This document shows, one piece after another, positions 44,421 to 53,514 of a stretch of 64,000 nt of DNA. The position numbers and the translations under genes are program-made. Each line of letters starts with the position of its first letter. Position 1 is the first letter of the stretch. Below the pieces are notes generated by a model that did no database searches, was not told the DNA's origin, and worked only from the letters and a program-made list of their open reading frames with translations. Source of the DNA: Pseudomonas sp. RIT-562 (GTDB taxonomy: Bacteria > Pseudomonadota > Gammaproteobacteria > Pseudomonadales > Pseudomonadaceae); the NCBI RefSeq assembly GCF_026241895.1, contig NZ_JAPJIV010000006.1:203408-267407 (forward strand), given 5' to 3'.

Positions 44421-45284
44421 ATGCAAGCCATTCGCAGCATCCTGGTGGTCATCGAGCCTGAGCACTCGGAAAGCCTGGCACTCAAACGCGCCAAATTGAT
44501 TGCGGGCGTGACCCAAGCGCACCTGCACCTGCTGGTGTGCGACCGCAAGCACGATCATGGCGGCATGCTCGGGGTGCTCAAGGCGGCATTGCTGGAGGAT
44601 GGCTACAGCGTCACCACCGAGCAGGCGTGGAATGAGAGCCTGCATGAAACCATCATCGAAGTGCAGCAGGCTGAAGGGTGCGGCCTGGTGATCAAGCAAC
44701 ATTTCCCCGACAGCCCACTGAAAAAAGCCCTGCTGACGCCGGCAGACTGGAAACTGCTGCGTCACTGCCCTACCCCGGTGCTGCTGGTTAAAACCGCCAA
44801 CCCGTGGAAGGACGGGGTAGTGCTCGCGGCGATTGATGTCGGCAATACCGATCTTGAACACCGGCACCTGCATGCCACCATCATTGATTATGGCTACGAC
44901 ATCGCCAGCCTGGCCAAGGCCCGCCTGCATGTGATCAGCGCCCATCCGTCACCCATGCTGTCGTCGGCGGACCCGACGTTTCAGCTCAGCGAAACCATCG
45001 AGGCGCGCTATCGCGAACAGTGCCGGGCATTCCAGGCCGAGTTCGAGATCGAGGACGATCGCCTGCATATCGAGGAAGGACCGGCGGATGTGCTCATACC
45101 GTTCATGGCGCACAAGCTGCACGCGGCAGTCACCGTGATTGGCACGGTAGCGCGGTCGGGGTTATCCGGGGCGTTGATCGGCAACACCGCCGAGGTGGTG
45201 CTGGACTCGCTTGAGAGTGATGTACTGGTGCTCAAGCCGCGGGAGATTGAGGATCATCTGGAGGAGATGGTGTCCCATCACTGA
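44421..45284 (+). CDS. Universal stress protein, tandem Usp domains (UspE type)
   Basis: 287 residues, two Usp domains in a row. The first starts IRSILVVIEPEHSESLALKRA, and the second carries a GTVARSGLSGALIGNTAEVVL segment, the glycine-rich nucleotide-binding motif. Pseudomonad Usp proteins of this type support survival without oxygen; the ANR box upstream fits. The start MQAIRSI has CGGAG upstream. acnB and DUF1289 follow, as in P. aeruginosa (PA1787-PA1789). Confidence 0.92.
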   Translation: MQAIRSILVVIEPEHSESLALKRAKLIAGVTQAHLHLLVCDRKHDHGGMLGVLKAALLEDGYSVTTEQAWNESLHETIIEVQQAEGCGLVIKQHFPDSPLKKALLTPADWKLLRHCPTPVLLVKTANPWKDGVVLAAIDVGNTDLEHRHLHATIIDYGYDIASLAKARLHVISAHPSPMLSSADPTFQLSETIEARYREQCRAFQAEFEIEDDRLHIEEGPADVLIPFMAHKLHAAVTVIGTVARSGLSGALIGNTAEVVLDSLESDVLVLKPREIEDHLEEMVSHH

Positions 45285-45309
45285 GCCTTAGCAGCGCCTG
45301 GACGATTGC

Positions 45310-45381
45310 CATCGCGGGCAAGCCTTGCTCCCACATTGCGTTCGCTGAAGATCATTGTGGGAGCAAGGCTTGCACGCGATG
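45310..45381. repeat. REPIN, GTGGGAGCAAGGC type
   Basis: 26-bp arms at 45310-45335 and 45356-45381 with one mismatch; the same subfamily as 56926-57014. It lies between the convergent Usp and DUF1289 genes. Confidence 0.88.
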
Positions 45382-45391
45382 CTTTTCCGGC

Positions 45392-45862
45392 TTAGCCGCC
45401 GAAGGCGTCCTTCAGGAAACCGGGCGCGATGTAGCGCTGGTAATGCGCCTCCGACAGCAAAAAGAACTCCCGATCAATCGCATCGCGCAGTTCCGGCAGG
45501 TTCCAGTCGCGAAATTCCGGCATCAGCACCATTCCGTAGGCCTCCAGGTTGTTGATCACTCGGGCGCCCCGGGCGATCAGCTGATAGGCCCAGCAATATT
45601 CCGACTGGTGCGGCACGAAGCGAATCTTGCGCTGTTCCAGCTGCAGGCGCAGGCGCTGGGGGTCGAAAATCTCCAGTTTGCTGGCCATCACCTGGGACAA
45701 CAGCTGCTCCAGACGCAGCCACACTGCGCGTTTCTCCTCCTCGTTGTAACCGTTCCAGTTGATCACTTCGTGGTGGAAACGCTTGCAGCCACGGCACACC
45801 AGATCACCGTAAACAGTGGAGCAGAGGCCGACGCAAGGGGTCTTGATGGTCTGATTGGGCAT
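45392..45862 (-). CDS. DUF1289 domain protein
   Basis: 156 residues from MPNQTIKTPCVGLC. The DUF1289 domain is at the N-terminus with the cysteine set CVGLCSTVYGDLVCRGCKRF, likely metal- or iron-sulphur-binding. The C-terminal hundred residues are helical and unassigned. It is divergent from acnB across a 408-bp gap. Confidence 0.85.
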   Translation of the reverse strand: MPNQTIKTPCVGLCSTVYGDLVCRGCKRFHHEVINWNGYNEEEKRAVWLRLEQLLSQVMASKLEIFDPQRLRLQLEQRKIRFVPHQSEYCWAYQLIARGARVINNLEAYGMVLMPEFRDWNLPELRDAIDREFFLLSEAHYQRYIAPGFLKDAFGG

Positions 45863-45898
45863 AGGTAAGAAGAACACGGGAAAGCAGAACAGGTCGGC

Positions 45899-45920
45899 AT
45901 GTTAGCCCTTTGTCTAACAT
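45899..45920. promoter_or_regulatory. ATGTTAG-N8-CTAACAT inverted repeat
   Basis: Perfect 7-bp half sites in the divergent region between DUF1289 and acnB. The size and spacing fit a dimeric regulator; the regulator is unknown. A -10-like TAGAAT for acnB lies at 45973-45978. Confidence 0.4.
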
Positions 45921-46009
45921 TCATCACCCCTCAAAGTTCCCGAGCCAACTTACCTTTAATTTTTTTTTGCCGTAGAATCAGCCAGCCTTTTAAGGCGCCA
46001 ATGTCCGTT

Positions 46010-46150
46010 AGAAGCTGTTTTCAAAGCGTCACGAGCACAGTCGTTCCTTCAGAGCGGTGTTGGCGAAGGGTTTTTCCAGCGGGGAAAAGCCTAACGCCAA
46101 CCCTCATCAGCTCCCCGTTCTGCAGGCGTAAAACTTTGAAAGCAGCTTCT
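46010..46150 (+). promoter_or_regulatory. Highly structured RNA domain in the acnB 5' leader
   Basis: AGAAGCTGTTTTCAAAG (46010-46026) pairs with CTTTGAAAGCAGCTTCT (46134-46150) over 17 bp with a single G-U. Inside it GTTGGCG/CGCCAAC (46059-46065 and 46095-46101) and GGTTTTTCC/GGAAAAGCC form a second, 16-bp hairpin with a 3/3 internal loop. After it come three small hairpins: GAATT/AATTC near 46156, CGGGA/TCCCG near 46218 and CCCA/TGGG near 46238, before the GTG start. The 408-bp gap 45863-46270 holds this, the inverted repeat at 45899 and the probable promoter; no reading frame there looks real. Confidence 0.6.
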
Positions 46151-46270
46151 GTAAGGAATTGTCGGTAATTCTGGCTAAGCGGCCCACAACGCCACGCAGC
46201 GCATGAGTACGGCAATTTCGGGATGAGCGTCCCGGACACCCATTTGGGACCACTGATGAGGGTAATAACT

Positions 46271-48880
46271 GTGCTTGAAGCCTACCGCAAACATATCGAA
46301 GAGCGTGCAGCACTGGGTATCGTTCCCCAGCCGCTAAACGCCGAACAAACTGCAGGCCTGGTCGAGCTGCTGAAGAATCCCCCGGCTGGCGAAGAAGCTT
46401 TCCTCGTTGACCTGATCACCAATCGCATTCCACCAGGCGTGGACGAAGCGGCCTATGTAAAAGCCGGTTTCCTGTCTGCCCTTGCCAAGGGCGAAGCCAC
46501 TTCCCCCCTGATCGACAAGAAGCGCGCTGTTGAACTGCTCGGCACCATGCAAGGCGGCTACAACATCGTGACCCTGGTCGACCTGCTCGACAGCGCCGAA
46601 CTGGCCCCTGTCGCTGCCGCCCAACTCAAGCACACCCTGCTGATGTTCGATGCGTTCCACGACGTCGCGGAAAAAGCCCGTAACGGCAACGAACACGCCA
46701 AAGGCGTGATCCAGTCCTGGGCTGACGGCGAGTGGTTCCGCAACCGTCCGACCCTGGCCGACAAGATCAGCCTGCGCGTGTTCAAGGTTACCGGCGAAAC
46801 CAACACCGACGACCTGTCCCCTGCTCCGGACGCGTGGTCGCGCCCAGACATCCCGCTGCACGCCCTCGCCATGCTGAAAATGGCCCGCGACGGCATCGTG
46901 CCGGACGTCCAGGGTGTTACCGGCCCGATGAAGCAGATCGAAGAAATGCGCGGTCAAGGCTTCCCGATCGCCTACGTCGGTGACGTGGTCGGTACCGGTT
47001 CTTCGCGTAAATCCGCTACCAACTCGGTACTGTGGTTCTTCGGCGACGACGTTCCTTATGTTCCGAACAAGCGTGCTGGCGGTTTCTGCTTCGGCAGCAA
47101 GATCGCTCCGATCTTCTACAACACCATGGAAGATGCCGGCGCACTGCCAATCGAATTCGACGTCACCAACATGCACATGGGCGACGTGATCGACCTGTAT
47201 CCGCATGCTGGCAAAGTCTGCAAGCACGGCACTGACGAAGTCCTGACCACCTTCGAAATGAAGACTCCGGTACTGTTGGACGAAGTTCGCGCCGGCGGCC
47301 GTATCCCGCTGATCATCGGTCGCGGCCTGACCGACAAGGCGCGTGCCGAGCTGGGCCTGGGCCCAACCGACCTGTTCAAACTGCCTGAAGCACCTGTCGA
47401 CACCGGCAAGGGTTTCACCCTGGCACAGAAAATGGTCGGCAAGGCCTGCGGCCTGCCAGAAGGCAAAGGCGTTCGTCCAGGTACTTACTGCGAACCGAAG
47501 ATGACCACCGTCGGCTCCCAGGACACCACCGGTCCAATGACCCGTGATGAACTCAAAGACCTGGCGTGCCTGGGCTTCTCGACCGATCTGGTGATGCAGT
47601 CCTTCTGCCACACCGCGGCCTATCCAAAGCCGATCGACGTGACCACCCACCACACCCTGCCAGACTTCATCATGACCCGCGGCGGCGTTTCCCTGCGTCC
47701 GGGCGACGGCATCATCCACAGCTGGCTGAACCGCATGTTGCTGCCGGACACCGTCGGTACCGGTGGTGACTCGCACACCCGTTTCCCAATGGGCATTTCG
47801 TTCCCGGCCGGTTCTGGCCTGGTAGCGTTCGCCGCTGCCACCGGCGTCATGCCGCTGGACATGCCGGAATCGATCCTGGTGCGCTTCAAAGGCAAAATGC
47901 AACCAGGCGTCACCCTGCGTGACCTGGTTCACGCCATTCCTTATTTCGCGATCCAGGCTGGCCTGCTGACCGTTGAAAAGAAAGGCAAGAAGAACGCTTT
48001 CTCCGGCCGCATCCTGGAAATCGAAGGCCTCGACGACCTGAGCATCGAACAGGCTTTCGAGCTGTCCGACGCCTCGGCCGAACGTTCGGCTGCCGGTTGC
48101 ACCATCAAGCTGTCGAAAGAGTCGATCACCGAGTACCTGAACTCCAACATCACCCTGCTGCGCTGGATGATCGGCGAAGGCTACGGCGATGCGCGTACCC
48201 TGGAACGTCGCGCTCAAGCGATGGAAGCCTGGGTTGCCAACCCTGAGCTGATGGTTGCCGATGCTGACGCCGAATACGCTGAAATCATCGAGATCGACCT
48301 GGCCGACATCAAGGAGCCTGTGCTCTGCGCGCCAAACGATCCGGATGACGCCCGTCTGCTGTCCAGCGTTGCTGGCGAGAAGATCGACGAAGTGTTCATC
48401 GGTTCGTGCATGACCAACATCGGTCACTTCCGCGCTGCCGGCAAGCTGCTGGATCAGGTCAAGGGTCAGCTGCCAACTCGCCTGTGGCTGTCGCCGCCGA
48501 CCAAGATGGACGCCCACCAACTGACCGAAGAAGGCTACTACGGCATCTACGGCAAGGCTGGCGCACGCATGGAAATGCCGGGCTGCTCGCTGTGCATGGG
48601 TAACCAGGCACGTGTAGAGCCAAATTCGACTGTTGTGTCGACTTCGACCCGTAACTTCCCGAACCGTCTGGGTGACGGCGCGAACGTTTACCTGGCTTCG
48701 GCTGAGTTGGCGTCCGTTGCTTCCATCCTGGGTCGCCTGCCGACCGTCGAGGAGTACATGGAATACGCTGGCAAGATCGACAGCATGGCGGCTGATGTTT
48801 ACCGCTACCTGTCCTTCGACCAGATCGCCGAGTTCCGTGAAGCTGCAGCGAACGCCAACATCCCGGTCGTTCAAGCCTAA
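46271..48880 (+). CDS. acnB: Aconitate hydratase B
   Basis: 869 residues, the usual AcnB length. The start is GTG ([16 protein letters not shown]) with GAGG 8 bases upstream; further-upstream ATGs are out of keeping with the family. The order is HEAT-like domain first, then the swivel domain, then the 4Fe-4S catalytic domains, as in AcnB. Cluster and active-site regions include [21 protein letters not shown] and [12 protein letters not shown]. It interconverts citrate and isocitrate in the TCA cycle; in other bacteria the apo-protein also binds mRNA. A structured leader precedes it and a terminator follows. Confidence 0.97.
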   Translation: MLEAYRKHIEERAALGIVPQPLNAEQTAGLVELLKNPPAGEEAFLVDLITNRIPPGVDEAAYVKAGFLSALAKGEATSPLIDKKRAVELLGTMQGGYNIVTLVDLLDSAELAPVAAAQLKHTLLMFDAFHDVAEKARNGNEHAKGVIQSWADGEWFRNRPTLADKISLRVFKVTGETNTDDLSPAPDAWSRPDIPLHALAMLKMARDGIVPDVQGVTGPMKQIEEMRGQGFPIAYVGDVVGTGSSRKSATNSVLWFFGDDVPYVPNKRAGGFCFGSKIAPIFYNTMEDAGALPIEFDVTNMHMGDVIDLYPHAGKVCKHGTDEVLTTFEMKTPVLLDEVRAGGRIPLIIGRGLTDKARAELGLGPTDLFKLPEAPVDTGKGFTLAQKMVGKACGLPEGKGVRPGTYCEPKMTTVGSQDTTGPMTRDELKDLACLGFSTDLVMQSFCHTAAYPKPIDVTTHHTLPDFIMTRGGVSLRPGDGIIHSWLNRMLLPDTVGTGGDSHTRFPMGISFPAGSGLVAFAAATGVMPLDMPESILVRFKGKMQPGVTLRDLVHAIPYFAIQAGLLTVEKKGKKNAFSGRILEIEGLDDLSIEQAFELSDASAERSAAGCTIKLSKESITEYLNSNITLLRWMIGEGYGDARTLERRAQAMEAWVANPELMVADADAEYAEIIEIDLADIKEPVLCAPNDPDDARLLSSVAGEKIDEVFIGSCMTNIGHFRAAGKLLDQVKGQLPTRLWLSPPTKMDAHQLTEEGYYGIYGKAGARMEMPGCSLCMGNQARVEPNSTVVSTSTRNFPNRLGDGANVYLASAELASVASILGRLPTVEEYMEYAGKIDSMAADVYRYLSFDQIAEFREAAANANIPVVQA

Positions 48881-48899
48881 CGTTGCAACGCAATAAAAA

Positions 48900-48933
48900 A
48901 CGCCGCCCATCGTGAGATGAGCGGCGTTTTTTT
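48900..48933 (+). terminator. Intrinsic terminator after acnB
   Basis: ACGCCGC / GCGGCGT stem with further CAT/ATG pairing in the loop region, followed by a run of seven T; an A run on the other side makes it bidirectional. Confidence 0.9.
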
Positions 48934-48944
48934 ATGCCCTGAAA

Positions 48945-49032
48945 TCAAAAGATCGCAGCCTTCGGCAGCTCCTACCCGTGCGCGCAAATCTCTGTAGGAG
49001 CTGTCGAGAGAAACGAGGCTGCGATCTTTTGA
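48945..49032. repeat. REP-like inverted repeat, TCAAAAGATCGCAGCC type
   Basis: Arms TCAAAAGATCGCAGCC (48945-48960) and GGCTGCGATCTTTTGA (49017-49032), with inner AGCTCCTAC/GTAGGAGCT. A half copy sits at the end of dnaQ (21336-21376). It lies between the acnB terminator and the permease gene. Confidence 0.88.
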
Positions 49033-49041
49033 CCTTGCTTG

Positions 49042-50322
49042 TCAGGCACTCAACGAATAGATCAACGCCGAAATAGCCACCAGGCCCACCGCTGTCACAA
49101 ACACGTTCGACGCCTGCCCACGATAGCGCGCCATTGCCGGCACCTTGCGAATCGCGTACATCGGCATCAGGAACAGAATCGCTGCAATGATCGGCCCGCC
49201 GAGGGTCTCGATCATCCCCAGGATGCTCGGGTTCCACGTGGCCACAATCCAGCAGACCACCAGCATGAATGCCGCCGTCATACGGTCCAGGGTCTTGGGC
49301 GCCGGACGCTTGCCGCTCTTGACGATCAGCCCCTTGAGCCCTTCACTCGCGCCGATGTAATGGCCCAGGAACGACTTGGAGATCGCCACGAAGGCAATCA
49401 GTGGCGCAGCAAAGGCGATGGTCGGATTGCTGAAATGGTTGGCCAGGTACGACAGGATCGACAGATTCTGCGCCTTGGCTTCGGCCAATTGTGCCGGCGA
49501 CAGCGTCAGCACGCAGCTGAACACGAAGAACAGCACCATCAGCACCATCAAGGCATGCGCGCGGGACAGGATCTGCGAGCTGCGCTCTTCGGCGTGTTCA
49601 CCGTAGCGGCGTTTCTGATCGACCGCAAAAGCCGAGATGATCGGCGAGTGATTGAACGAGAACACCATCACCGGAATGGCCAGCCATAGGGTATGCAGCA
49701 GTGCCGAAGGCGCCGGCACTGTGGTGGCGGTCGCAAGGATGCCGCCATTCCAGTGCGGAATCAGGAACACCGCCAGGAACAGCAGCGCGACGATGAACGG
49801 ATACACCATCAGGCTCATCGCCTTGACGATCACCTGTTCGCCGCAACGCACGACCGCCAGCAGACCGAGAATCAGCACCAGCGACAGTACCGCGCGCGGT
49901 GGCGGCATGATGTGCAGTTGATGCTCGAGGAAACTGCCCACGGTGTTGGTCAGCGCCACACTGTAGATCAGCAGGATCGGAAAGATTGCGAAGAAGTACA
50001 GCAAGGTGATCAGCGCGCCAGCCTTGATCCCGAAATGCTCTTCAACCACCTCGGTGATGTCGGCGCCTTCGCGCCCGGACAATACGAAGCGGGTCAGGCC
50101 ACGGTGCGCGTAGAAGGTCATGGGGAATGCCAATACCGCAAGAATCAGCAGCGGCCAGAAGCCGCCCAGCCCCGCGTTGATCGGCAAAAACAGTGTGCCG
50201 GCACCGATCGCCGTGCCGAACAGGCCCAGCATCCAGGTGGTGTCATGGCGATTCCAGCCTTCAAGGCTGGTGGGTTTCGCCGCTACATAGCGCTCGTTGA
50301 CGCTATTGGCCTGATCATTCAT
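49042..50322 (-). CDS. HAAAP-family amino acid permease (serine/threonine or aromatic type)
   Basis: 426 residues, 11 membrane helices, starting MNDQANSVNERYV. FGTAIGAGTLFLPINAG near residue 35 is the unwound-helix motif of the hydroxy/aromatic amino acid permeases (SdaC, TdcC, TyrP). VFSFNHSPIISAFAVDQ is also a family signature. It imports serine, threonine or an aromatic amino acid with protons. The precise substrate is not clear. Confidence 0.9.
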   Translation of the reverse strand: MNDQANSVNERYVAAKPTSLEGWNRHDTTWMLGLFGTAIGAGTLFLPINAGLGGFWPLLILAVLAFPMTFYAHRGLTRFVLSGREGADITEVVEEHFGIKAGALITLLYFFAIFPILLIYSVALTNTVGSFLEHQLHIMPPPRAVLSLVLILGLLAVVRCGEQVIVKAMSLMVYPFIVALLFLAVFLIPHWNGGILATATTVPAPSALLHTLWLAIPVMVFSFNHSPIISAFAVDQKRRYGEHAEERSSQILSRAHALMVLMVLFFVFSCVLTLSPAQLAEAKAQNLSILSYLANHFSNPTIAFAAPLIAFVAISKSFLGHYIGASEGLKGLIVKSGKRPAPKTLDRMTAAFMLVVCWIVATWNPSILGMIETLGGPIIAAILFLMPMYAIRKVPAMARYRGQASNVFVTAVGLVAISALIYSLSA

Positions 50323-50582
50323 CCGGTGGATCTCCGCATTCCGGTCAGTTGCTACCCGGTCAGGGCGAGTCGGAAAAACCCGACAGGCAGCGCCCTGGCC
50401 GAAACAGGGGCGCGATTGTCCGGGATTAATGAACAGAAGCAAAGACTTAGCTGAGGAGCGGTGGTGCGGATCAGACGCTTGGACGGATATTCCTCGCCCT
50501 CAACGGCTTGAAACACTATATTTAAAGTTCTGCCGTCATGTATTTTGCCCTAAGTCTACCGCCTTAACCGTGCGAGCCGCCC

Positions 50583-51167
50583 ATGCCCCGAGTTTCCCGC
50601 AAGCAAGCCGAACTCAATCGCGAAATAATCGTGGAAGCCGCCACCCACCTGTTGCGCGAGCGCGGTTTGCATGGGGTCAGCGTGATCGACGTAATGGCAG
50701 CGGCGGGCCTCACCCATGGCGGGTTCTACGGGCATTTCGAATCCAGGGAGGCCCTGGCGCAAGAAGCCAGCGGCCGGGCGTTTGCACAGTCGCTGCTGCG
50801 CTGGCAAGAGCGCATGGCCGCCCAGCCCGACAAGACTGCCGCACGCCGGGCAGTGATCGAGCCCTACCTGTCTGCCGCCAGCCGCGACAATCCGGGGGAC
50901 AGCTGCCCGGTCGCGGCGTTCGTCGGCGACATGTGCCACGAACCCGTTGAGAGTCCCGTGCGCGCCACCTTCATCGAAGGCCTCGAGTCCCTGCTCGAGA
51001 CCCTCGTGACGCTGGTCGATGGCAGTGATGATGAGCAAAAACGCCAACAGGCACTGATGCAATATTCGCTCATGGTCGGCGCCCTGACGCTGGCCCGTGC
51101 AACTCGCGGCGATCCGCTGTCGGATGAAATCCTGCAGGCGGCCACATCCTTTCTCACAACGTCATAG
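50583..51167 (+). CDS. TetR/AcrR-family transcriptional regulator
   Basis: 194 residues. The helix-turn-helix is VSVIDVMAAAGLTHGGFYGHFESREAL, a variant common in regulators of electrophile or drug responses. The C-terminal ligand domain includes RDNPGDSCPVAAFVGDMCHE. A TGACC-N3-GGTCA palindrome lies 38 bp after its stop and in front of the next gene, so it may control the dehydrogenase. An unremarkable 260-bp gap separates it from the divergent permease. Confidence 0.9.
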   Translation: MPRVSRKQAELNREIIVEAATHLLRERGLHGVSVIDVMAAAGLTHGGFYGHFESREALAQEASGRAFAQSLLRWQERMAAQPDKTAARRAVIEPYLSAASRDNPGDSCPVAAFVGDMCHEPVESPVRATFIEGLESLLETLVTLVDGSDDEQKRQQALMQYSLMVGALTLARATRGDPLSDEILQAATSFLTTS

Positions 51168-51205
51168 CCTTCCCCTGACGCTCCGCTATGATCAATGAAG
51201 GACCG

Positions 51206-51218
51206 TGACCTTCGGTCA
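51206..51218. promoter_or_regulatory. TGACCTTCGGTCA palindrome, TetR-type operator candidate
   Basis: Inverted half sites TGACC/GGTCA around three bases, 77 bp before the dehydrogenase start and just downstream of the TetR gene. The half sites equal those at 35054-35066. Confidence 0.5.
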
Positions 51219-51294
51219 AACCAAAGTGTCCCGGCGCCCGCAGCCTCAAGCGACGTTCGAGCCCCCGACTTCATGATGCCCAAAGGAGCCAAGC

Positions 51295-52260
51295 ATGCCC
51301 GCAACCGTTCTGGTACTGGTCGAAACCATCAATGACTACCTTCCCATTCTCGAACAACAGGGCTTTCACCTGATTCTGGCCCCTACCCCTGCCGAACGCT
51401 CCGCCGCCATCAGCCGTCATGGCGCGCAGATCGACGCCGTGCTGACGCGCGGTCCGCTGGGCCTGTATGCCGATGAAATCAACGCCCTGCCCGCCCTGAA
51501 GATCATTTGCGTGATTGGCGCCGGCTACGAACACGTCGACCTGCAGGCAGCGGCCGACCGCGGCATCACTGTCACCAACGGTGCCGGGGTGAATGCGTCT
51601 TCGGTGGCCGACCATGCCATGGCGATGTTGCTGGCGCTGGTCCGCGACATCCCGCGCTGCGACGCCGCCGTGCGTCGGGGCGAGTGGCCCAAGGTCATGC
51701 GTCCGTCGCTTGCGGGAAAACGCTTGGGCATCCTCGGCCTCGGCGCCGTCGGCATGGCTATCGCCAAGCGCGCGTCCAATGGCTTCGACATGACCATCAG
51801 CTATCACAACCGCCAGAACCGCAAGGATGTGCCCTACGACTTTTGCTCGACGCCGACCGAGCTGGCCCGTGACTGCGACTTTCTAGTCGTCGCGACGCCA
51901 GGAGGAATCGGCACCCGGCATCTGATCAACCGGCAGGTGCTCGATGCCCTGGGCGCCAATGGTTTTCTCGTCAATATCGCCAGGGCCAGTGTGGTCGCCA
52001 CGGCCGACCTCATCAGCGCGCTTGAGCAACGCAGGATTGCCGGGGCTGCGCTGGATGTATTCGACGCCGAACCCCGGGTCCCCGATGCGCTCAAGTCCCT
52101 GGCCAACGTGATCCTCACCCCACATGTCGCCGGGCTGTCCCCGGAAGCGACCCAAGGCACGGTGGAGCTGGTCGGGCGCAACCTGGTGGCATTTTTCTCC
52201 GGCGAGCCGGTGCTGACGCCCATCAACCTGCCCAGCGGCCTGAGCATTGCGGTGCTTTGA
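51295..52260 (+). CDS. D-isomer-specific 2-hydroxyacid dehydrogenase
   Basis: 321 residues. NAD(P)-binding GLGAVGMAIAKRA near residue 147; catalytic arginine in NIARASVV, glutamate in DAEPRVPD and histidine in LTPHVAGLS near 282. It is of the glyoxylate/hydroxypyruvate reductase-like subgroup and reduces 2-keto acids; the substrate is unknown. It follows the TetR gene and is probably under its control. Confidence 0.92.
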   Translation: MPATVLVLVETINDYLPILEQQGFHLILAPTPAERSAAISRHGAQIDAVLTRGPLGLYADEINALPALKIICVIGAGYEHVDLQAAADRGITVTNGAGVNASSVADHAMAMLLALVRDIPRCDAAVRRGEWPKVMRPSLAGKRLGILGLGAVGMAIAKRASNGFDMTISYHNRQNRKDVPYDFCSTPTELARDCDFLVVATPGGIGTRHLINRQVLDALGANGFLVNIARASVVATADLISALEQRRIAGAALDVFDAEPRVPDALKSLANVILTPHVAGLSPEATQGTVELVGRNLVAFFSGEPVLTPINLPSGLSIAVL

Positions 52261-52403
52261 GACAATTCAAACAGGTGTATCAAAAACAATGATTGCCCGG
52301 CAACACGCTCACCTATAAGGGCGGTTCGTGGTTGTGGGCGTCAGGAGTGCGGATTAGATTAGCCAATAGTTTCAGGCCTCCAGAATAAGCAGAAGGGATA
52401 AGC

Positions 52404-53471
52404 ATGGCGCTTACTGACCAATCCACACCTATTCGCAGCGGCGAAGAACTCGATGCCAGCCTGATCGATCCTTACCTCAAGGCCCACATTCCGGGCCTGA
52501 GTGGCCTGCCCACCATCAGCCAGTTCCCCGGTGGCGCCTCCAACCTCACTTACCTGCTGGAATACCCCGGGCAGGAGTTCGTCCTGCGGCGCCCGCCGTT
52601 TGGCCATAAGGCCAAGTCCGCCCACGACATGGGGCGCGAGTTTCGCATCCTCAATCAACTGCGCGACGGTTTTCCGTACTGCCCCAAGGCTTATGTGCAT
52701 TGCGTCGACGAATCGGTGATAGGCGCCGAGTTCTATGTGATGGAGCGGGTCAAGGGCATCATCCTGCGTTCCGAGTTACCGGCGGAACTGGGACTGGATT
52801 CAGCCAGGACCGAGGCCCTGTGCAAAAGCTTCATCGACAAATTCGTCGAGCTGCATCGAGTCGATTACCAGGCTTGCGGCCTGGGTGACCTGGGTAAACC
52901 AGAAGGTTATGTGGCGCGGCAGATTCGCGGCTGGAGCGATCGGTATGAAAAAGCCCTGACCCCGGACGCACCAAAATGGGAAGCGGTGAAGGCCTGGCTC
53001 AACGACAAGATGCCAGCTGATCACCCGACCTCAAGCATCGTGCACAACGACTATCGCTTCGACAACGTGATCCTCGACCCGAACAATCCGATGCAGATCA
53101 TCGGCGTGCTGGACTGGGAGCTCACCACCCTCGGCGACCCGCTGATGGACCTGGGCAACACCCTCGCCTACTGGATCGAAGCCGGCGATCCGCCGCCCGT
53201 ACAACTGATGCGCCGCCAGCCGAGTCATGCCCCCGGCATGCTTACCCGGCGTGAATTTGTCGACTACTACGCCGAGCGAGCCGGCCTGCAGATCGACAAT
53301 TTCGACTTCTACTACACCTACGGCCTGTTCCGCCTGGCCGGCATCGTGCAACAGATCTACTACCGCTTCTTCCATGGCCAGACCCAGGACAAGCGCTTCG
53401 CACAGTTCATCCACATGAACAAACTGCTGGAGCAAATGAGCCTGCAGGTGATTGCCAAATCCAGCCTCTGA
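52404..53471 (+). CDS. Phosphotransferase (APH/ACAD10-like kinase-fold) family protein
   Basis: 355 residues of the aminoglycoside phosphotransferase fold. FPGGASNLTYLLEY is the nucleotide loop, VLRRPP carries the lysine-equivalent strand, SIVHNDYRFDNVILD is the catalytic loop (HNDxxxxN) and GVLDWELTTLGDPLMDLG the metal site. This branch resembles the N-terminal domain of ACAD10/11, which phosphorylates 4-hydroxyacyl-CoAs. The SDR gene follows 43 bp later, and such pairs occur in acyl-CoA catabolism. A drug-resistance role is unlikely. Confidence 0.88.
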   Translation: MALTDQSTPIRSGEELDASLIDPYLKAHIPGLSGLPTISQFPGGASNLTYLLEYPGQEFVLRRPPFGHKAKSAHDMGREFRILNQLRDGFPYCPKAYVHCVDESVIGAEFYVMERVKGIILRSELPAELGLDSARTEALCKSFIDKFVELHRVDYQACGLGDLGKPEGYVARQIRGWSDRYEKALTPDAPKWEAVKAWLNDKMPADHPTSSIVHNDYRFDNVILDPNNPMQIIGVLDWELTTLGDPLMDLGNTLAYWIEAGDPPPVQLMRRQPSHAPGMLTRREFVDYYAERAGLQIDNFDFYYTYGLFRLAGIVQQIYYRFFHGQTQDKRFAQFIHMNKLLEQMSLQVIAKSSL

Positions 53472-53514
53472 TTGCGCCCTGGCCCAATAACAAGACTCTT
53501 TATAAGGGAATCCC

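Noticed and set aside
46334..48910. 858-codon open frame on the minus strand opposite acnB
   Set aside because: It is the mirror of a highly conserved gene in GC-rich DNA, with low-complexity, family-less protein; acnB on the plus strand explains the region fully.
52404..53471. Aminoglycoside resistance gene
   Set aside because: The kinase fold is shared, but the sequence is of the ACAD10-like branch and it sits beside an SDR gene, not a resistance context.
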